Of a stretch of 64,000 nt of DNA, positions 9,476 to 20,431 are shown one piece after another. The position numbers and the translations under genes were made by a program. The notes below the pieces were generated by a model that was not told the DNA's origin, ran no database searches, and was given only the letters and a program-made list of their open reading frames with translations. The DNA lies in the NCBI GenBank assembly GCA_027923505.1, contig BROI01000013.1:744001-808000 (forward strand), in the 5' to 3' direction. The stretch comes from Mayamaea pseudoterrestris. Lineage: Eukaryota; Bacillariophyta; Bacillariophyceae; Sellaphorales; Sellaphoraceae. Each line of letters starts with the position of its first letter. Position 1 is the first letter of the stretch.

Positions 9476-11242
9476 ATGAAATACATTGTCGTGACTGGCG
9501 GCGTCGTGAGCGGCCTCGGCAAGGGCGTCACCATTTCCAGCATGGGTCGCTTGCTGCAATCCCACGGCCTCAAAGTGACGGCCATCAAGATTGATCCCTA
9601 TCTAAACGTGGACGCGGGCACGATGAGTCCGTTTGAACACGGCGAAGTCTTTGTACTAAGAGATGGCGGCGAATCCGATTTGGATTTGGGCAACTATGAG
9701 AGGTTTTTGAATGTGCAACTGACGCACATGCACAATGTCACAACAGGCAAGGTCTACCGCAAGGTGATTCTAGCGGAACGTAAAGGAGACTATTTGGGCA
9801 AGACGGTGCAGGTGGTGCCGCACATTACCGACTGCATTCAGCAGTGGTTGGAGGAGGTGGCGCACATGCCTGTGGAAGAGCATAATAGTCATGGTAATAA
9901 TAATAGTGATGGAAATGGAAGTGATGATAATAATGAAACAGGTGACAATAACAATTCCAATACATCTTCCATCGCCGACGTTTGCTTGATCGAAGTCGGC
10001 GGCACGGTCGGCGACATTGAGTCATCCGTCTTTTTGGAAGCCCTTCGTCAGTTTCAGTTTCGCGTCGGCCACGACAATTTCTTATTGTGTTTCGTGTCGC
10101 TGGTGCCGATTCTGGGCGAGCAAAAGACCAAGCCGACGCAGCACGGCGTGCGCGACTTGCGGAGTTTGGGACTGAGTCCGTCGGTGATTTTTTGTCGGTG
10201 CAGCGAGCCGCTCGAGCAGGCTGTGAAGAGCAAGATTAGCAGCTTTTGTCACGTTCCAACGAGCAACGTGCTGAGTGTGCACGACGTGAACAATGTCTAT
10301 CATGTGCCGGGGTTGTTGGAGTCGCAGGGATTGTATCACATTTTGGCGCAGCAGCTGCAGTGGCCCATGGACGTGCCAGCTGACCTACAGGCGTGGAAGA
10401 GCATGGCAGATAGTGTCGATCAAGCTACCCAAGTGGTGACGATTGCACTCATTGGCAAGTACACTGGACTGCAGGATAGTTACTTGAGTGTCATTAAGGC
10501 GCTCCGGCATGCGGCCATTGCCGCCAATGTGCGATTGGAGTTGGAGTGGATGGATGCGAGTGAACTGGAGCAAGGCGAAGCGAGTGTCTTGGAGCGCATG
10601 CACCAGGCGGATGGCATTATCGTGCCCGGCGGCTTTGGCCAGCGGGGATGGGAGGGCAAGCTCATTGCCGCGGAATACTGCCGGACCAGTGGCAAGCCGT
10701 ACTTGGGAGTCTGCTTGGGCTTCCAGGCCATGGTGGTGGAGTATTGTCGCAACGTGCTGGGCAAGGTGGGTGCCGATACTACCGAAATTAACCCTGACAC
10801 GCCGCATCCCACTGTCATTTTCATGCCGGAGATTGACAAGGAAACCATGGGCGGCACCATGCGACTGGGAGAGCGTCCGAGCAAGTTTACCCATCGGCAC
10901 TTCGACGGCACCATGAGCACGGCGCAGTTGCTCTACAATGGCGCCGAAACCATCTTGGAGCGACACCGGCATCGCTACGAAATTAATCCGGACATTGTTG
11001 ACGAAGTGCACCATAGTAGTGGTGGATTGGCGCTGGTCGGCCGCGACGAGACGGGCGAGCGCATGGAGATTGCCGAGCTGCCGCAGTCCATGCATCCATT
11101 CTACTTGGGCTGCCAGTTTCATCCCGAGTTTCTTAGTCGGCCGCTGGCGCCGAGTCCGCCCTTTCATGGATTGGTGTTGGCGGCGTCGGGGCAACTGGAG
11201 GAGTACTTGGCAAAAAAGCGAGAGGAACTTGGGACAGTGTAG
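9476..11242 (+). CDS. CTPS: CTP synthase (glutamine-hydrolysing)
   Basis: Converts UTP to CTP using ATP and glutamine, the last step of de novo pyrimidine nucleotide synthesis, in the cytosol. The N-terminal synthase domain begins [13 protein letters not shown] (P-loop) and continues [31 protein letters not shown] lies near residues 175-185. The C-terminal class I glutaminase has PGGFGQRG, the nucleophile Cys in GVCLGFQ, and His/Glu in QFHPEF. At 588 residues it is about 40-50 longer than bacterial enzymes. Part of the excess is a Asn/Asp/Gly-rich insertion at about residues 135-163, inside the synthase domain. All catalytic residues appear present. Single exon. Confidence 0.97.
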   Translation: MKYIVVTGGVVSGLGKGVTISSMGRLLQSHGLKVTAIKIDPYLNVDAGTMSPFEHGEVFVLRDGGESDLDLGNYERFLNVQLTHMHNVTTGKVYRKVILAERKGDYLGKTVQVVPHITDCIQQWLEEVAHMPVEEHNSHGNNNSDGNGSDDNNETGDNNNSNTSSIADVCLIEVGGTVGDIESSVFLEALRQFQFRVGHDNFLLCFVSLVPILGEQKTKPTQHGVRDLRSLGLSPSVIFCRCSEPLEQAVKSKISSFCHVPTSNVLSVHDVNNVYHVPGLLESQGLYHILAQQLQWPMDVPADLQAWKSMADSVDQATQVVTIALIGKYTGLQDSYLSVIKALRHAAIAANVRLELEWMDASELEQGEASVLERMHQADGIIVPGGFGQRGWEGKLIAAEYCRTSGKPYLGVCLGFQAMVVEYCRNVLGKVGADTTEINPDTPHPTVIFMPEIDKETMGGTMRLGERPSKFTHRHFDGTMSTAQLLYNGAETILERHRHRYEINPDIVDEVHHSSGGLALVGRDETGERMEIAELPQSMHPFYLGCQFHPEFLSRPLAPSPPFHGLVLAASGQLEEYLAKKREELGTV

Positions 11243-11349
11243 GATGTTGTATGACTTGGTAAAAGATTATTTTAACATTTTCTAAAATATGAACTGGAGT
11301 TTGTTTTAACTTACAGACTCCATTTTTAGCTCGCGCTTGTAGCAGACGC

Positions 11350-13713
11350 CTACTTGATTCGCTCGACTGGACCAAGGCACGTTGCTGCTGGCGTTGGTAG
11401 GTAGACTCTCGACCCACTGGTTCGCGTCTCGTACACTCGCCCATGATAGCTATAGCGAATGGTTAGTTCCAGTGTTGGGCGCAAGGGCGCTTCATTTACA
11501 TGGCTGATTCGATTCCAAACTCGCTTCCACAGCGGCAAGGCATCATCATTGTTCATATCGTCATGTGCGTGAGGAAACATCCACTCGAGTCGATCCGACT
11601 CGAGCTCCAGACGACTATCCGCCACCCAAAACTGCAAAATGTCAGTCCATGAAGGTTTTATAGCTGTTTTTTCAGAATATACTGCAGATGTTGACGAGGA
11701 TGTTGCTTCCAGAATCACGAGCCCATCGATTGACGCTTCGTCCTTTCGCTTCCGCATGGCGGTGCGCTGAATTATTTCCTTCAAAAAGGTATTGTCACCA
11801 CCGAAAATGCTAAATTCTGACGTTGCATCAGGTACGAATCGCTTGTGCTTCTGTTTGGACTTTGTGAATAACGCCAGCTGCGGCAGTAAATGATTGTCAA
11901 CAAATTGTCTGACCAGCAGAAACGTCATGCACAAAATGGGCGTTTCCACCGACGCTCCGTTCAGCAAAATAGGAATCTTGAAGTTCCAAATGCTTCCCTG
12001 CAGCTGACAAACAATGGTCCACTGCCATGGTAGCAAGCCTTGCGAAGCGTTGCTGCACTTGAGGCCATACTGCAGCTGCCATGGTGTTGGCGACGGTGAC
12101 AGTGAAACGTTTCGACCCAGCGACAGCGGCTTGGTCAACCAGGTGCACTTGCAACCATTTAGCCACAAACCATTCACCAGTGACAATGAACCTCGCAGTC
12201 CATGGTTTGCATGACTTGTACATTTAAGCTTGATTAATGCACCGCCGAGACAGCCACTGTCGCTACTCATTGTTGTCACTTGCATGCGATATTTGGGAAA
12301 GACCAAGTTTTGCAGCGACACCATGAGTTGCGCCAGTGTTATATTCGGAACGAGTGATTGACGTCGGCGCACTGGTTGCAACGCCATCTTCCAGCATGCC
12401 TGCAGCTTGCGTTTGTTTGACTCGGATGCAGCAGCGCCACTCTTGTCATTGCTGCTGCTGCTGCTGCGTGAATATAGACTGGAGTAGCAAATGTTGCGAA
12501 GACTAGTCACTGAAATCAGAGTAGAGGCTGGTCGAAGCGACGAAAAAGTTGATTTAAATGTTGCTTCTCCTGCACCAGCAGCGTCTGGCTTTGTAGCAGT
12601 CGTTGCAGTATCACTGTCACTTGTTGCCACTCGTACTAAACTCGTTTGAAGGGCCAGCATGGTGACGGTTCCATTGGCGAAAGTACGTGAGGTTCGAAGT
12701 GCCACTTGAATGGGTGGGGATGTTGATTGCTGTAATATTCGTCGTCGCTTTTGCTGCAGCTGTTTTACATTGATGCTACCCTCACGTGCCGCGTCAACCG
12801 ACGCATCGACACGACCCTGCTCCTGCCGTTTACTATTAATCAATGGCGACACCAACGGCATTACTTTTGGCGACACTCCAACCGTTGCCGCCACTTGCGT
12901 CGCTGCTCCCAGCATCGCATCCAGTCCCACCATGGTTTGCATAGTGGCAGTGCCGGTAGGTGATACGCGACAGACCGTGCCAATGGTGGTTTGGCATGTT
13001 TGCGACAGTGACTGGCGACTGGTGAAGGCTAGTTGCGAGTCTGCTGCTGGCGCAACGTCCATGATTGGTGCTGCGTAAAAGTCGTGCTCCGCCGCCGCAT
13101 ACAATTGGTCAATCGTGATGGGCATTTCGACGGAAACTTCCATGGATTCGTTGGAGCGACTCGCTGCTGCCGCCAGCAAGCGTTCCTGCAGCAAACATTT
13201 CAGTAGGAGAGCGGCTCGGTCCGGATTGGTGACATGGTAGCGACGTAGCTGCAAGTAGTAATTGTCTGTATTGATGTTTTCATTATCATGTTCCATATTC
13301 TTTGGCTCCATGTTTTTATGTTGATCAACCTGCTGCTGCATGAGTCCCACCAAGACAACCCCCGGAATGCCGGCTTGGTCGTAGCAGAACCGCAGCAGCG
13401 AGTCACTCAATACTTCGTGCGCCAGCCTGACTTGTTGAAAGGCGTCTCGCGCCGTCAATGCTGTATCTGTATCTGCAAGTGTAGTGATGGCTGCATCATT
13501 CATCCGATCATCGTCGTCGTCATCACTTGCATCATTATATTCTCTAACGACATGCGCCTTGTCCGGATGAAAGGACAGGCTGAGCAACTTGTAGGATTTT
13601 TGCACGTCCGCCAAGGATGCATGTGGCGATAGGTTGAGAATGGAGTAGAGGCGCGCATGGTCGTCATCGGATGTCATGGATGATGGATCGGATGACGACC
13701 ATGACGAGCTCAT
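11350..13713 (-). CDS. J-domain protein, DNAJC11-like
   Basis: An Hsp40-type co-chaperone. The N-terminal J domain has HPD at residues 49-51 and an EVLSDSLLRFCYDQAG helix, but an acidic insert (about residues 57-85) splits it. The last 150 residues contain a long helix (FLKEIIQRTAMRKRKDEA), a DGLVILEA segment and a terminal ELTIRYSYHGRVYE strand. These resemble the C-terminal DUF3395 region of DNAJC11, which works with the MICOS/SAM complexes on mitochondrial cristae in animals. The middle is low-complexity and beta-rich, as in DNAJC11. At 787 residues it exceeds animal DNAJC11 (about 560). J-domain membership is certain; the DNAJC11 link is moderate. It converges with CTP synthase, 107 bp away. 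Confidence 0.75.
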   Translation of the reverse strand: MSSSWSSSDPSSMTSDDDHARLYSILNLSPHASLADVQKSYKLLSLSFHPDKAHVVREYNDASDDDDDDRMNDAAITTLADTDTALTARDAFQQVRLAHEVLSDSLLRFCYDQAGIPGVVLVGLMQQQVDQHKNMEPKNMEHDNENINTDNYYLQLRRYHVTNPDRAALLLKCLLQERLLAAAASRSNESMEVSVEMPITIDQLYAAAEHDFYAAPIMDVAPAADSQLAFTSRQSLSQTCQTTIGTVCRVSPTGTATMQTMVGLDAMLGAATQVAATVGVSPKVMPLVSPLINSKRQEQGRVDASVDAAREGSINVKQLQQKRRRILQQSTSPPIQVALRTSRTFANGTVTMLALQTSLVRVATSDSDTATTATKPDAAGAGEATFKSTFSSLRPASTLISVTSLRNICYSSLYSRSSSSSNDKSGAAASESNKRKLQACWKMALQPVRRRQSLVPNITLAQLMVSLQNLVFPKYRMQVTTMSSDSGCLGGALIKLKCTSHANHGLRGSLSLVNGLWLNGCKCTWLTKPLSLGRNVSLSPSPTPWQLQYGLKCSNASQGLLPWQWTIVCQLQGSIWNFKIPILLNGASVETPILCMTFLLVRQFVDNHLLPQLALFTKSKQKHKRFVPDATSEFSIFGGDNTFLKEIIQRTAMRKRKDEASIDGLVILEATSSSTSAVYSEKTAIKPSWTDILQFWVADSRLELESDRLEWMFPHAHDDMNNDDALPLWKRVWNRISHVNEAPLRPTLELTIRYSYHGRVYETRTSGSRVYLPTPAATCLGPVERIK

Positions 13714-14108
13714 GCTTGATGCTGCTATAAGATTCTGACCAAAGTTTTACTCCCTAGAGTTCTATATGTCCGTCGTCGGCATGATTTATGTTAGGAGCTG
13801 TATTACCAAATGCTAGCAACGCAGGTGCTCCCAGATTTTCCATGGTCGAAAAAGGTGCAGTCGATGCGGCTGTCACGTATTATCGCAACGGGAATGCCAA
13901 TGTTGTCGGAGCACACTCGCCAATTGGCTCACAGCGTCCGTCCATCACCCGTAATGATGACGTTTTCGCGATCCTTTCGCAACTTGACATTCGAAGATTG
14001 ACCATGGCACAACGAATCTTCCGTCGCTTTTGACAAACAACACTACTAACAAACGGAAAATACTTTTGAACTCATTTGAACATTTGGAATCAAAAATATC
14101 AAGTCGAC
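13714..14108. promoter_or_regulatory. Divergent promoter of the J-protein and AAAP transporter 1
   Basis: 395 bp between start codons. An 81-codon ATG-initiated frame (13788-14033, plus) ends 75 bp before the transporter ATG. It resembles no known protein and would sit in the transporter's 5' region, so I do not call it a gene. Confidence 0.4.
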
Positions 14109-15635
14109 ATGATTTTGAAATTCACGCTTTCCAGTCTCCTCCTCGGTTCCGCCGTTGCCTTTGCACCAGCCAAGTATGACTGGCGAGTTGCAGCACCGCA
14201 AATTTCGACTGCCTTCCAAAGTCCATTGCAGCAGCATCGACGACAACATAACTCCGATTATTTCCAATCGCATGCTCTTCATTCCTCTCCATCAAAATCT
14301 ACTCGTCTCTACTCGGACGCTTCCTACTTATCGGACAAGCACATTGCCTCGCACCAGGAGGAGCCCACGCCAAAGTCACTATCGAGCGGCACTGGCACGG
14401 CCACCATTTCCCAGGAAGTGTTCAATTTAGTCAAAGCCATTGTGGGCGCCGGCGTCTTGACGCTGCCGTCTGGGATTGCCGCCTTTGGTTCCGCGCCGTC
14501 GGCAGTCGTTCCGGCAGTAGCACTGATTGCATTGGTGGGATCACTCTCGGCCTACGGCTTTGGCTTGATTGGACGCGTCTGCAGCTTGACGCGGTCAACG
14601 TCCTACAAGGCGGCGTGGGAGGAAACGGTGGGAACCAAGTCGGCATGGATTCCGGCGTGGAGTGTAACGCTCAAAACGGTTTGCGCGACGCTGGCGTACA
14701 GCATGATTCTAGCGGATACCTTTCACGCGCTGATTGGAGTCTTGGTGCCAGGCATGACCAAAAGCATGACACTGGCAGCTGTCACTACATTTATACTACT
14801 GCCACTCTGCTTGCTGCGCAATCTGAGTTCGCTCGCGCCGTTTAGTTTACTGGGAAGCTTGGGCATGGTGTACACGACCATTGCCATGGGAATTCGCTAC
14901 TTTGGCGGCGCCTACGCCAAGAATGGAGTGTTTTCCAACGATTTGCCGAAAGCACTGCGACCAGCCTTTGGCAACGTGGGAGCGGCCGGTGCACTGACGC
15001 CGCAGATTGCCATTCTCATTGGCATGCTGAGTACAGCCTACATGGCGCACTTTAATGCCCCCAAGTTTTACGCCGAGCTTAAAAACAACACTGTTCCGCG
15101 GTACATGACCGTCGTTGCCACGAGTTTCGCCGCCAGTATAAGTATTTTCGCAACAATGGCGAGTCTTGGCTTTTTAACCTTTGGATCAGCCTCGTCGGGG
15201 TTGATTCTGAACAATTACTCGCCCCGCGACACACTCATGGGATTGAGCAAGGCGGCCGTGGCCATTGCCATTGTGGGAAGCTATCCGCTGGCCTTTGTCG
15301 GAGCGCGCGACGGTGTCTTGGATTTGTTAAAGTTGAAGCAGTCCAACATGAAGGCAATCACGTTGAATATTTTGACAGTGGCCATGCTTGGTGGACTCAC
15401 TGTGGCGGCGTCGGTGATTCCGGACGTTTCCTTCGTCCTGGCCTTTGCGGGAGCGACGCTTGGGAACGCGCTGATTTACATTTACCCGGCGCTCATGTTT
15501 CGTGGCGCCATGAAAAAGATTGCGAATCCGACCAAGCTGCAACAGTTTGAGCTCAAGGCGAGCGCGTTTTCGGCGATTCTGGGACTTGGGTTTGGAATCA
15601 TGGGCGCCGTCAAGGCAGTGCAGTCGATCATGTAA
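14109..15635 (+). CDS. AAAP-family amino-acid transporter with signal peptide and AFAP motif (paralogue 1)
   Basis: A polytopic secondary transporter of the amino acid/auxin permease (SLC36/38-like) family with about 11 membrane helices. TM1 has the family look (EVFNLVKAIVGAGVLTLPSG at about residues 103-122). The first ATG is 14109, giving 508 residues. The N-terminus is a signal peptide (MILKFTLSSLLLGSAVAFAP) with Phe at the likely cleavage point, followed by a Ser/Gln/His-rich, acid-poor stretch of about 75 residues. This AFAP layout is the bipartite plastid-targeting signal of diatoms and relatives, so a plastid-envelope location is an inference. Its closest relative in the window is 27140-28645. 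Family assignment is firm, substrate unknown. Confidence 0.88.
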   Translation: MILKFTLSSLLLGSAVAFAPAKYDWRVAAPQISTAFQSPLQQHRRQHNSDYFQSHALHSSPSKSTRLYSDASYLSDKHIASHQEEPTPKSLSSGTGTATISQEVFNLVKAIVGAGVLTLPSGIAAFGSAPSAVVPAVALIALVGSLSAYGFGLIGRVCSLTRSTSYKAAWEETVGTKSAWIPAWSVTLKTVCATLAYSMILADTFHALIGVLVPGMTKSMTLAAVTTFILLPLCLLRNLSSLAPFSLLGSLGMVYTTIAMGIRYFGGAYAKNGVFSNDLPKALRPAFGNVGAAGALTPQIAILIGMLSTAYMAHFNAPKFYAELKNNTVPRYMTVVATSFAASISIFATMASLGFLTFGSASSGLILNNYSPRDTLMGLSKAAVAIAIVGSYPLAFVGARDGVLDLLKLKQSNMKAITLNILTVAMLGGLTVAASVIPDVSFVLAFAGATLGNALIYIYPALMFRGAMKKIANPTKLQQFELKASAFSAILGLGFGIMGAVKAVQSIM

Positions 15636-16142
15636 CATGTGAAATGATAGTCGTGTGATTGTATCTAAGAATACCATTACAAATGTATATATACAAACAG
15701 CAAGCGCGCGACGGCACTTTAAGCTGAACATCAGAATTAACTGCAACCATAGTTCCCGCGAAATTAGCTAAACTACCGACCACCTTTCTTATCACAGACC
15801 TCCTGTATAGGACAGGTAGCTGGACACCATCTTTTAGTCGGCTGCGTTTGATGCCATCAAGACACCGGCCCCAATGATTCAAACGGGTATACACATGTCG
15901 ACGTTCTAAAACGTGTTTCAGCGAGCAAAGGAGCAAGCGTCATACGTTCTTGGTACTTGTACGGTAGATTTGTGAGAGCCATGGATCGACGTGCTGTGAA
16001 GAATGTGTGTCTTTTCACTCGCGTAACAGATTTGCGGCAATCACGGCGTGACGGCTATCATCATCGCCGATAGCGATAGTCTTCATTCTTTCCACGACAA
16101 CATGACAAAGAAATACGGGCACTCTGAAAGACAATAATTGAC
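15636..16142. other. Tandem intergenic region, 507 bp
   Basis: 3' flank of transporter 1 and promoter of the next LRR-like gene. Overlapping minus-strand frames (15327-15936) lack homology and are taken as chance. Nothing else seen. Confidence 0.45.
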
Positions 16143-17645
16143 ATGACTCTTAGATACGTGTCCTTGATATGGACTGACAAGACACTACCTCAGGAATTTA
16201 TCGAGAAAGCACATGAATTGGAAAAGGCAGGTAAAGAACAAGAAGACCAAGAAATCACGCTCACCGCACACTCCAGTTTAATGAGTGCACTAGCCGACAT
16301 GGACGAAACGTTATTTAAAAATGTATTGTTGGCCGTGAAGATTATGCCATTAACTTGTTTCGAATTATATTTGAAATCTCCAACTTGCCCGGCCTTGACA
16401 ACGAAGCAAAAACATCGTCTTCTACAGTTGGCCATGGTACTGGTCACAATTCCAAGTCTTCAAACCGCTGCTTTATCAAGTCACTTCTTTGGCCGACGGA
16501 TCAACACTTTTCCGAATCTCATCCAACTCACGTTGTCTGACTATGTTGAACGCGACTACTCATTCCTGGCAACAAGCCTCGAGCGACATCATTCGCTCCA
16601 AAGCCTTTTCTTGTCCCTGCCAACGAGCTCATACCGGACCCTTTTACCCGCCACCCTCAAGCTGCCAATACTAAATGCACTGCAGCTCGAGCATCGTGCA
16701 GGGCTTGCGCTACCTCATCCGTTTGATTTAATCGCAATCGCCCAGTTTGCTGCACGCAATAAGCCCATTGTTCTCACGCTTAGGGGTTTCAGACTTGGCG
16801 GGCGCGAAATAGTCCATCGGCGGTGCCGCGAGGCGATTCAAATGGCGAAAATGAAGGGCGTTGTCTTTGACGAATGTAGCATGCGCATTGACGAGTCGGT
16901 AGCATTGGCCCTGGTGAGTTCGTCGTTGAAAATCATAAAGTTCAATAGTCGGCCATTCTACTGCCACGAAGACTTTTTCAAGGCACTCGCTATGGGTCTA
17001 TCAACCATGACTTGTTTGGAGGAGCTGCATTTGCTTGAATGCATGGTTGAATACGATAAAAAGCCGTTGGATGATGCTGTTGTAATGCTCATTGAGTCAG
17101 TCAAGAATTGCGCGAGTCTTCGAAACTTTAGCATTGGTCTTCCGTCGTTGAACGCAAAATTGGTTATTGCTATCGCAAAGGAGCTCATTGGACCGCACTC
17201 GACTCTGAAAGAGATTGCCATTGGACTTCCACTAGTGAAAACGACGTCCTTACCTGCCATACTTGAAGCCGTCAGTACAACGTTTACAGTGCAAGACATT
17301 ACCTTTCTTCCACTCATTCCAAACGATTTTAACATGCGGGAAACAGTTGAAGATATGGACAACATGTTTAAATGCACTACAAAGATTAACGCTGTTCTCC
17401 TTCTCAACAAGGCGGGCCGAAGCTACATTCAAACTGCGCCTGAAAACCGAGCAAGAGGCTGCAAGGTTTTGGCAGCAGTCGCAAACAGTGTGAGCTGCCT
17501 CTACGTTCACTTGCTGGAGAATGCTGGTATTTGCAGCGGCACGGTACCCTTTGTCTATCGAAACCGAACGAATGCGACAAACGGCGGCGGCGGTAACATT
17601 GACGTGGCTTTGCCGCAGCGTGACCAGGAATCTGGCGCTAATTGA
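16143..17645 (+). CDS. LRR-like repeat protein, family member 2 of 3
   Basis: The function is unknown. The 500-residue protein is built from irregular Leu-rich alpha/beta repeats and is related to the gene at 5641. The match is clearest at the C-terminus (about residues 422-465): LLNKAGRSYIQ, then GCKVLAAVANSVSCLYVHLLENAG. An N-terminal helical block (SLMSALADMDETLFKNVL) aligns with DALSSMDDGLASILL in member 1. The tail after residue 470 is Asn/Gly-rich. The ATG at 16143 is the first in frame. There is no signal peptide or membrane helix. It has drifted far from its relatives, so the family is old. Confidence 0.75.
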   Translation: MTLRYVSLIWTDKTLPQEFIEKAHELEKAGKEQEDQEITLTAHSSLMSALADMDETLFKNVLLAVKIMPLTCFELYLKSPTCPALTTKQKHRLLQLAMVLVTIPSLQTAALSSHFFGRRINTFPNLIQLTLSDYVERDYSFLATSLERHHSLQSLFLSLPTSSYRTLLPATLKLPILNALQLEHRAGLALPHPFDLIAIAQFAARNKPIVLTLRGFRLGGREIVHRRCREAIQMAKMKGVVFDECSMRIDESVALALVSSSLKIIKFNSRPFYCHEDFFKALAMGLSTMTCLEELHLLECMVEYDKKPLDDAVVMLIESVKNCASLRNFSIGLPSLNAKLVIAIAKELIGPHSTLKEIAIGLPLVKTTSLPAILEAVSTTFTVQDITFLPLIPNDFNMRETVEDMDNMFKCTTKINAVLLLNKAGRSYIQTAPENRARGCKVLAAVANSVSCLYVHLLENAGICSGTVPFVYRNRTNATNGGGGNIDVALPQRDQESGAN

Positions 17646-18224
17646 GCGGCATATACCGCCTTTATCGGGACGCAGTATAGCGTTTCAATTGATGTTGGAT
17701 TGTTCTATTCGGCGATGGATGTTGCTCCGGCCATTCGTGTGTGGGAGATGCTGTAGTCTCATTCGCGGTACAAGTACAACCATTTGTAGATACCGTATGT
17801 TTTTTTTCAAAATTAATAGAATTATACTATTTTCATTGTCTCTTTTAATTGCACCATTCTGCTACAATACTTGTACTGTAAAGCATATGTGGCAGCGGGA
17901 GCAACCACATGTTGTGGTATCTCTCACTAGTTGTTATCAGTGACATAGCTAAGCCGTCCGTTTCCGTTCACTCTGGCGTCACATGAAAATATCAATTGTG
18001 GCAAGTATCGTGAAAAGACCTTCGGAGAGCTTCACAAGTGACTCATGTAGCTCGCACGGTTCATTCGACTTCCCCCACACGTCTGACGTTGCCGTTCGAT
18101 CATGGCCGCCGCAACCATGTGAGATGCAAGTGACGAGGTGTATCACAAAAAGTCTCGCCTCCTTGGAAAGTAATAGGAGAATTTACCATTGGCATCTACA
18201 TTAATCTCCTTATTTACTAGCTTC
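17646..18224. other. Tandem intergenic region, 579 bp
   Basis: Between LRR-like member 2 and the ABCG gene, both on plus. AT-rich near 17790-17830. No gene or repeat recognised. Confidence 0.45.
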
Positions 18225-20431
18225 ATGTCTCCCAAAGATCAAGCAGCTGCAGCGACGAGCATGGTGAATGTTCCTCTCGGTTCCTCCGACGCTTCGAATC
18301 ACCCAGATGCCTCGGGCGGCTACTTTTTAAAGTGGAGCCACTTGACCAAAACGGTCGAAGTCAAGGACATGTCGTCCGGCGGTATCATGGGACGATCAAG
18401 TATTGCCGGAAAAGCGGTAGATGTCGTCAAGAAAGTGAATGACTCAAGTAACACGACGAGCAAGACGATATTGCATTCCGTCTCTGGCTACGCCGCGCCC
18501 GGCCAAGTGATTGCCCTCATGGGACCATCCGGTTCCGGCAAAACCTCACTGATGAACGTACTGAGCGGTCGCTCCCCCTTTCAGTCCGGTCAGTTGAGCA
18601 TCAACGATGTTCCACTCGTTTCCAAGCGCGACTTGAAAAAGATTTTGCACCACCAAGTGGCCTACGTCAAGCAGAACGACGTCTTCTTTGGACACTTGAC
18701 GGTGAAGGATCAGTTGACGTATACGGCGCTGCTGCGACTGCCGAATTCCACGAGCACGGCAAACAAGCATAAGGAAGTCGACTCGATCATTTCGCAGCTG
18801 CGACTCAACAAGGTGACGGATAGTCCGATCAAAATGGTTTCCGGCGGCGAGCGCAAGCGAGTCAATATTGCGACGGAACTATTGACGAATCCAAAGATTG
18901 TGTTGCTGGATGAACCGACGAGTAAGTTATGAATGAGAGAGAGAGAGAGTGATGGATTTTTGAACGCTTTGATCAGTGCAGATGATAGAACGAGGCCACC
19001 GAAAGCCGCGAATCAATTCACTTACTCATTTTAAACTTCTTCTACCATCTATAATTTACAGGCGGTCTTGATTCCTCTTCGGCGGTGCGTTTGATCCACA
19101 TGCTGCAGCGGATCGCCCGCGAGCAGCAGAAAACAATCATCACATCCATTCACCAGCCGTCCAGTGAAGTCTTCATGAGTTGCTTTGACCACTTGCTCAT
19201 GCTTTCGGAGGGACATGTCGTTTACTTTGGAACGCCAAAGGCGAGTTTGGGGTATTTGCAGAGTGAAGTTGGTTTGCCGTGTCCGCCTGGGTACAATGCG
19301 GCGGACCATTGGATGGATTTGCTGGTGAATGACACGCCGTTTGAGTTTGGAGATGATGCTGCTACTGCAAATGCCCAAGGCGATTACGATGTTATCATTC
19401 CCGGCCCAGATACAGTCGCAGCGAGGCGCAAGGGAAGTTTGCGTCGCGCAATCTTGCAGGAGGCGTGGAAGGAGCACGATGTCACGAGCGCCGACGAAAC
19501 GGAGCATGGCAACGCCAGCGAAAAGAGCAACGGCGACAATGCCGGACTTGACGCTGACAATATTGAAAAGTATCCAACTTCGTGGTGGCAGCAATACACC
19601 ATCTTGACGCACCGAGCGCTCAAGAATAGTCGGTCGGCCATTTTTACGCCGCTCAATTTGATCAAGAGTTTTGCGCTTGGACTCGTTGCCGGTTTGCTGT
19701 GGTACCAATTGGACTACACGGAGGCCAATGTATACAACATGACAAGTTTTGTCTTCTTCGGATGCACATTCTGGGTATTCGACAGCATGTTTATGGCGCT
19801 CATGGCATTTCCGGCCGAGCGAGATGTCATTTTGAAGGAGCGAGCGTCGGGATCCTACCGTTTGAGCGCCTATTTCATGGCCAAGACCACGGCGGATGCA
19901 CCGACGCGCATTTTGTTACCGTTACTTTACCTGTTTGTGTCATACTGGATGGTAGGCATTGACAAGACGTTTGTCGTGTTTATTGGAACTGTCGGTTGTA
20001 CCTTGCTGAGCGTCATGGCGGGTGAAGCGATCGGTTTGTTGATTGGTGCTGCCTTTTATGATATGCAGCAGGCCTTGACTGTCATGACTGTCTTTGCATT
20101 ATTTTTGATGCTTGTTGGCGGCTTTTTTGTTGACAACCCACCCATTTTTATTGCTTGGGGAAAGTATATTTCGCCATTCAAGTATGCGTTTGATGCATCC
20201 GTGCAGATAATCTTTCATCGCCCACTTCCGTGCGATGGATCTGGCGGTTTGGCCGGCATTTGTCCATCAGGCAGCGAAGGCACCTTTGTGGACGGAGCTG
20301 CTGTTTCGGAGGCGGTTGGTGTTCAAGGCTCTATTGGTTTTAACGTCGGTCTGCTTGTTGTCATGGCGCTTGTCCCTCGATATTTCGCATACCAATGCTT
20401 GCGCCGAAAGAAGGAAGGCGAGCGAGAGTAG
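18225..20431 (+). CDS. ABCG (White/Brown-type) half-transporter, two exons
   Basis: An ATP-driven exporter of the ABCG family, which acts as a dimer and often moves lipids or hydrophobic compounds. Exons are 18225-18921 and 19062-20431, giving 688 residues. The 140-bp intron (GTAAGT...TTTACAG) splits the Walker B region after DEPT, and splicing restores DEPTSGLDSSSA. The nucleotide-binding domain comes first: Walker A GPSGSGKTS near residue 100, signature VSGGERKRV near 204, then ITSIHQPSSEVF. The C-terminal membrane domain (about 430-680) has six helices and an extracellular loop with Cys before the last helix. The order NBD-TMD and half size define ABCG. An acidic linker separates the two. 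The ATG at 18225 is the first in frame. Substrate unknown. Confidence 0.92.
18922..19061 (+). other. Intron of the ABCG gene
   Basis: 140-bp phase-1 intron with donor A|GTAAGTT and acceptor TTTACAG. It has an in-frame stop soon after the donor and includes a GA dinucleotide run near 18936-18950. Splicing across it restores the conserved Walker B/D-loop. Confidence 0.9.

Noticed and set aside
10385-11194. A 269-codon open frame antisense to CTP synthase
   Set aside because: It mirrors a highly conserved enzyme on the other strand, has no ATG-plus-homology support and comes from codon bias in the real gene.
13788-14033. An 81-codon ATG-led frame just before transporter 1
   Set aside because: It has no recognisable features and no stop-to-gene spacing typical of a separate gene; it could be leader sequence.
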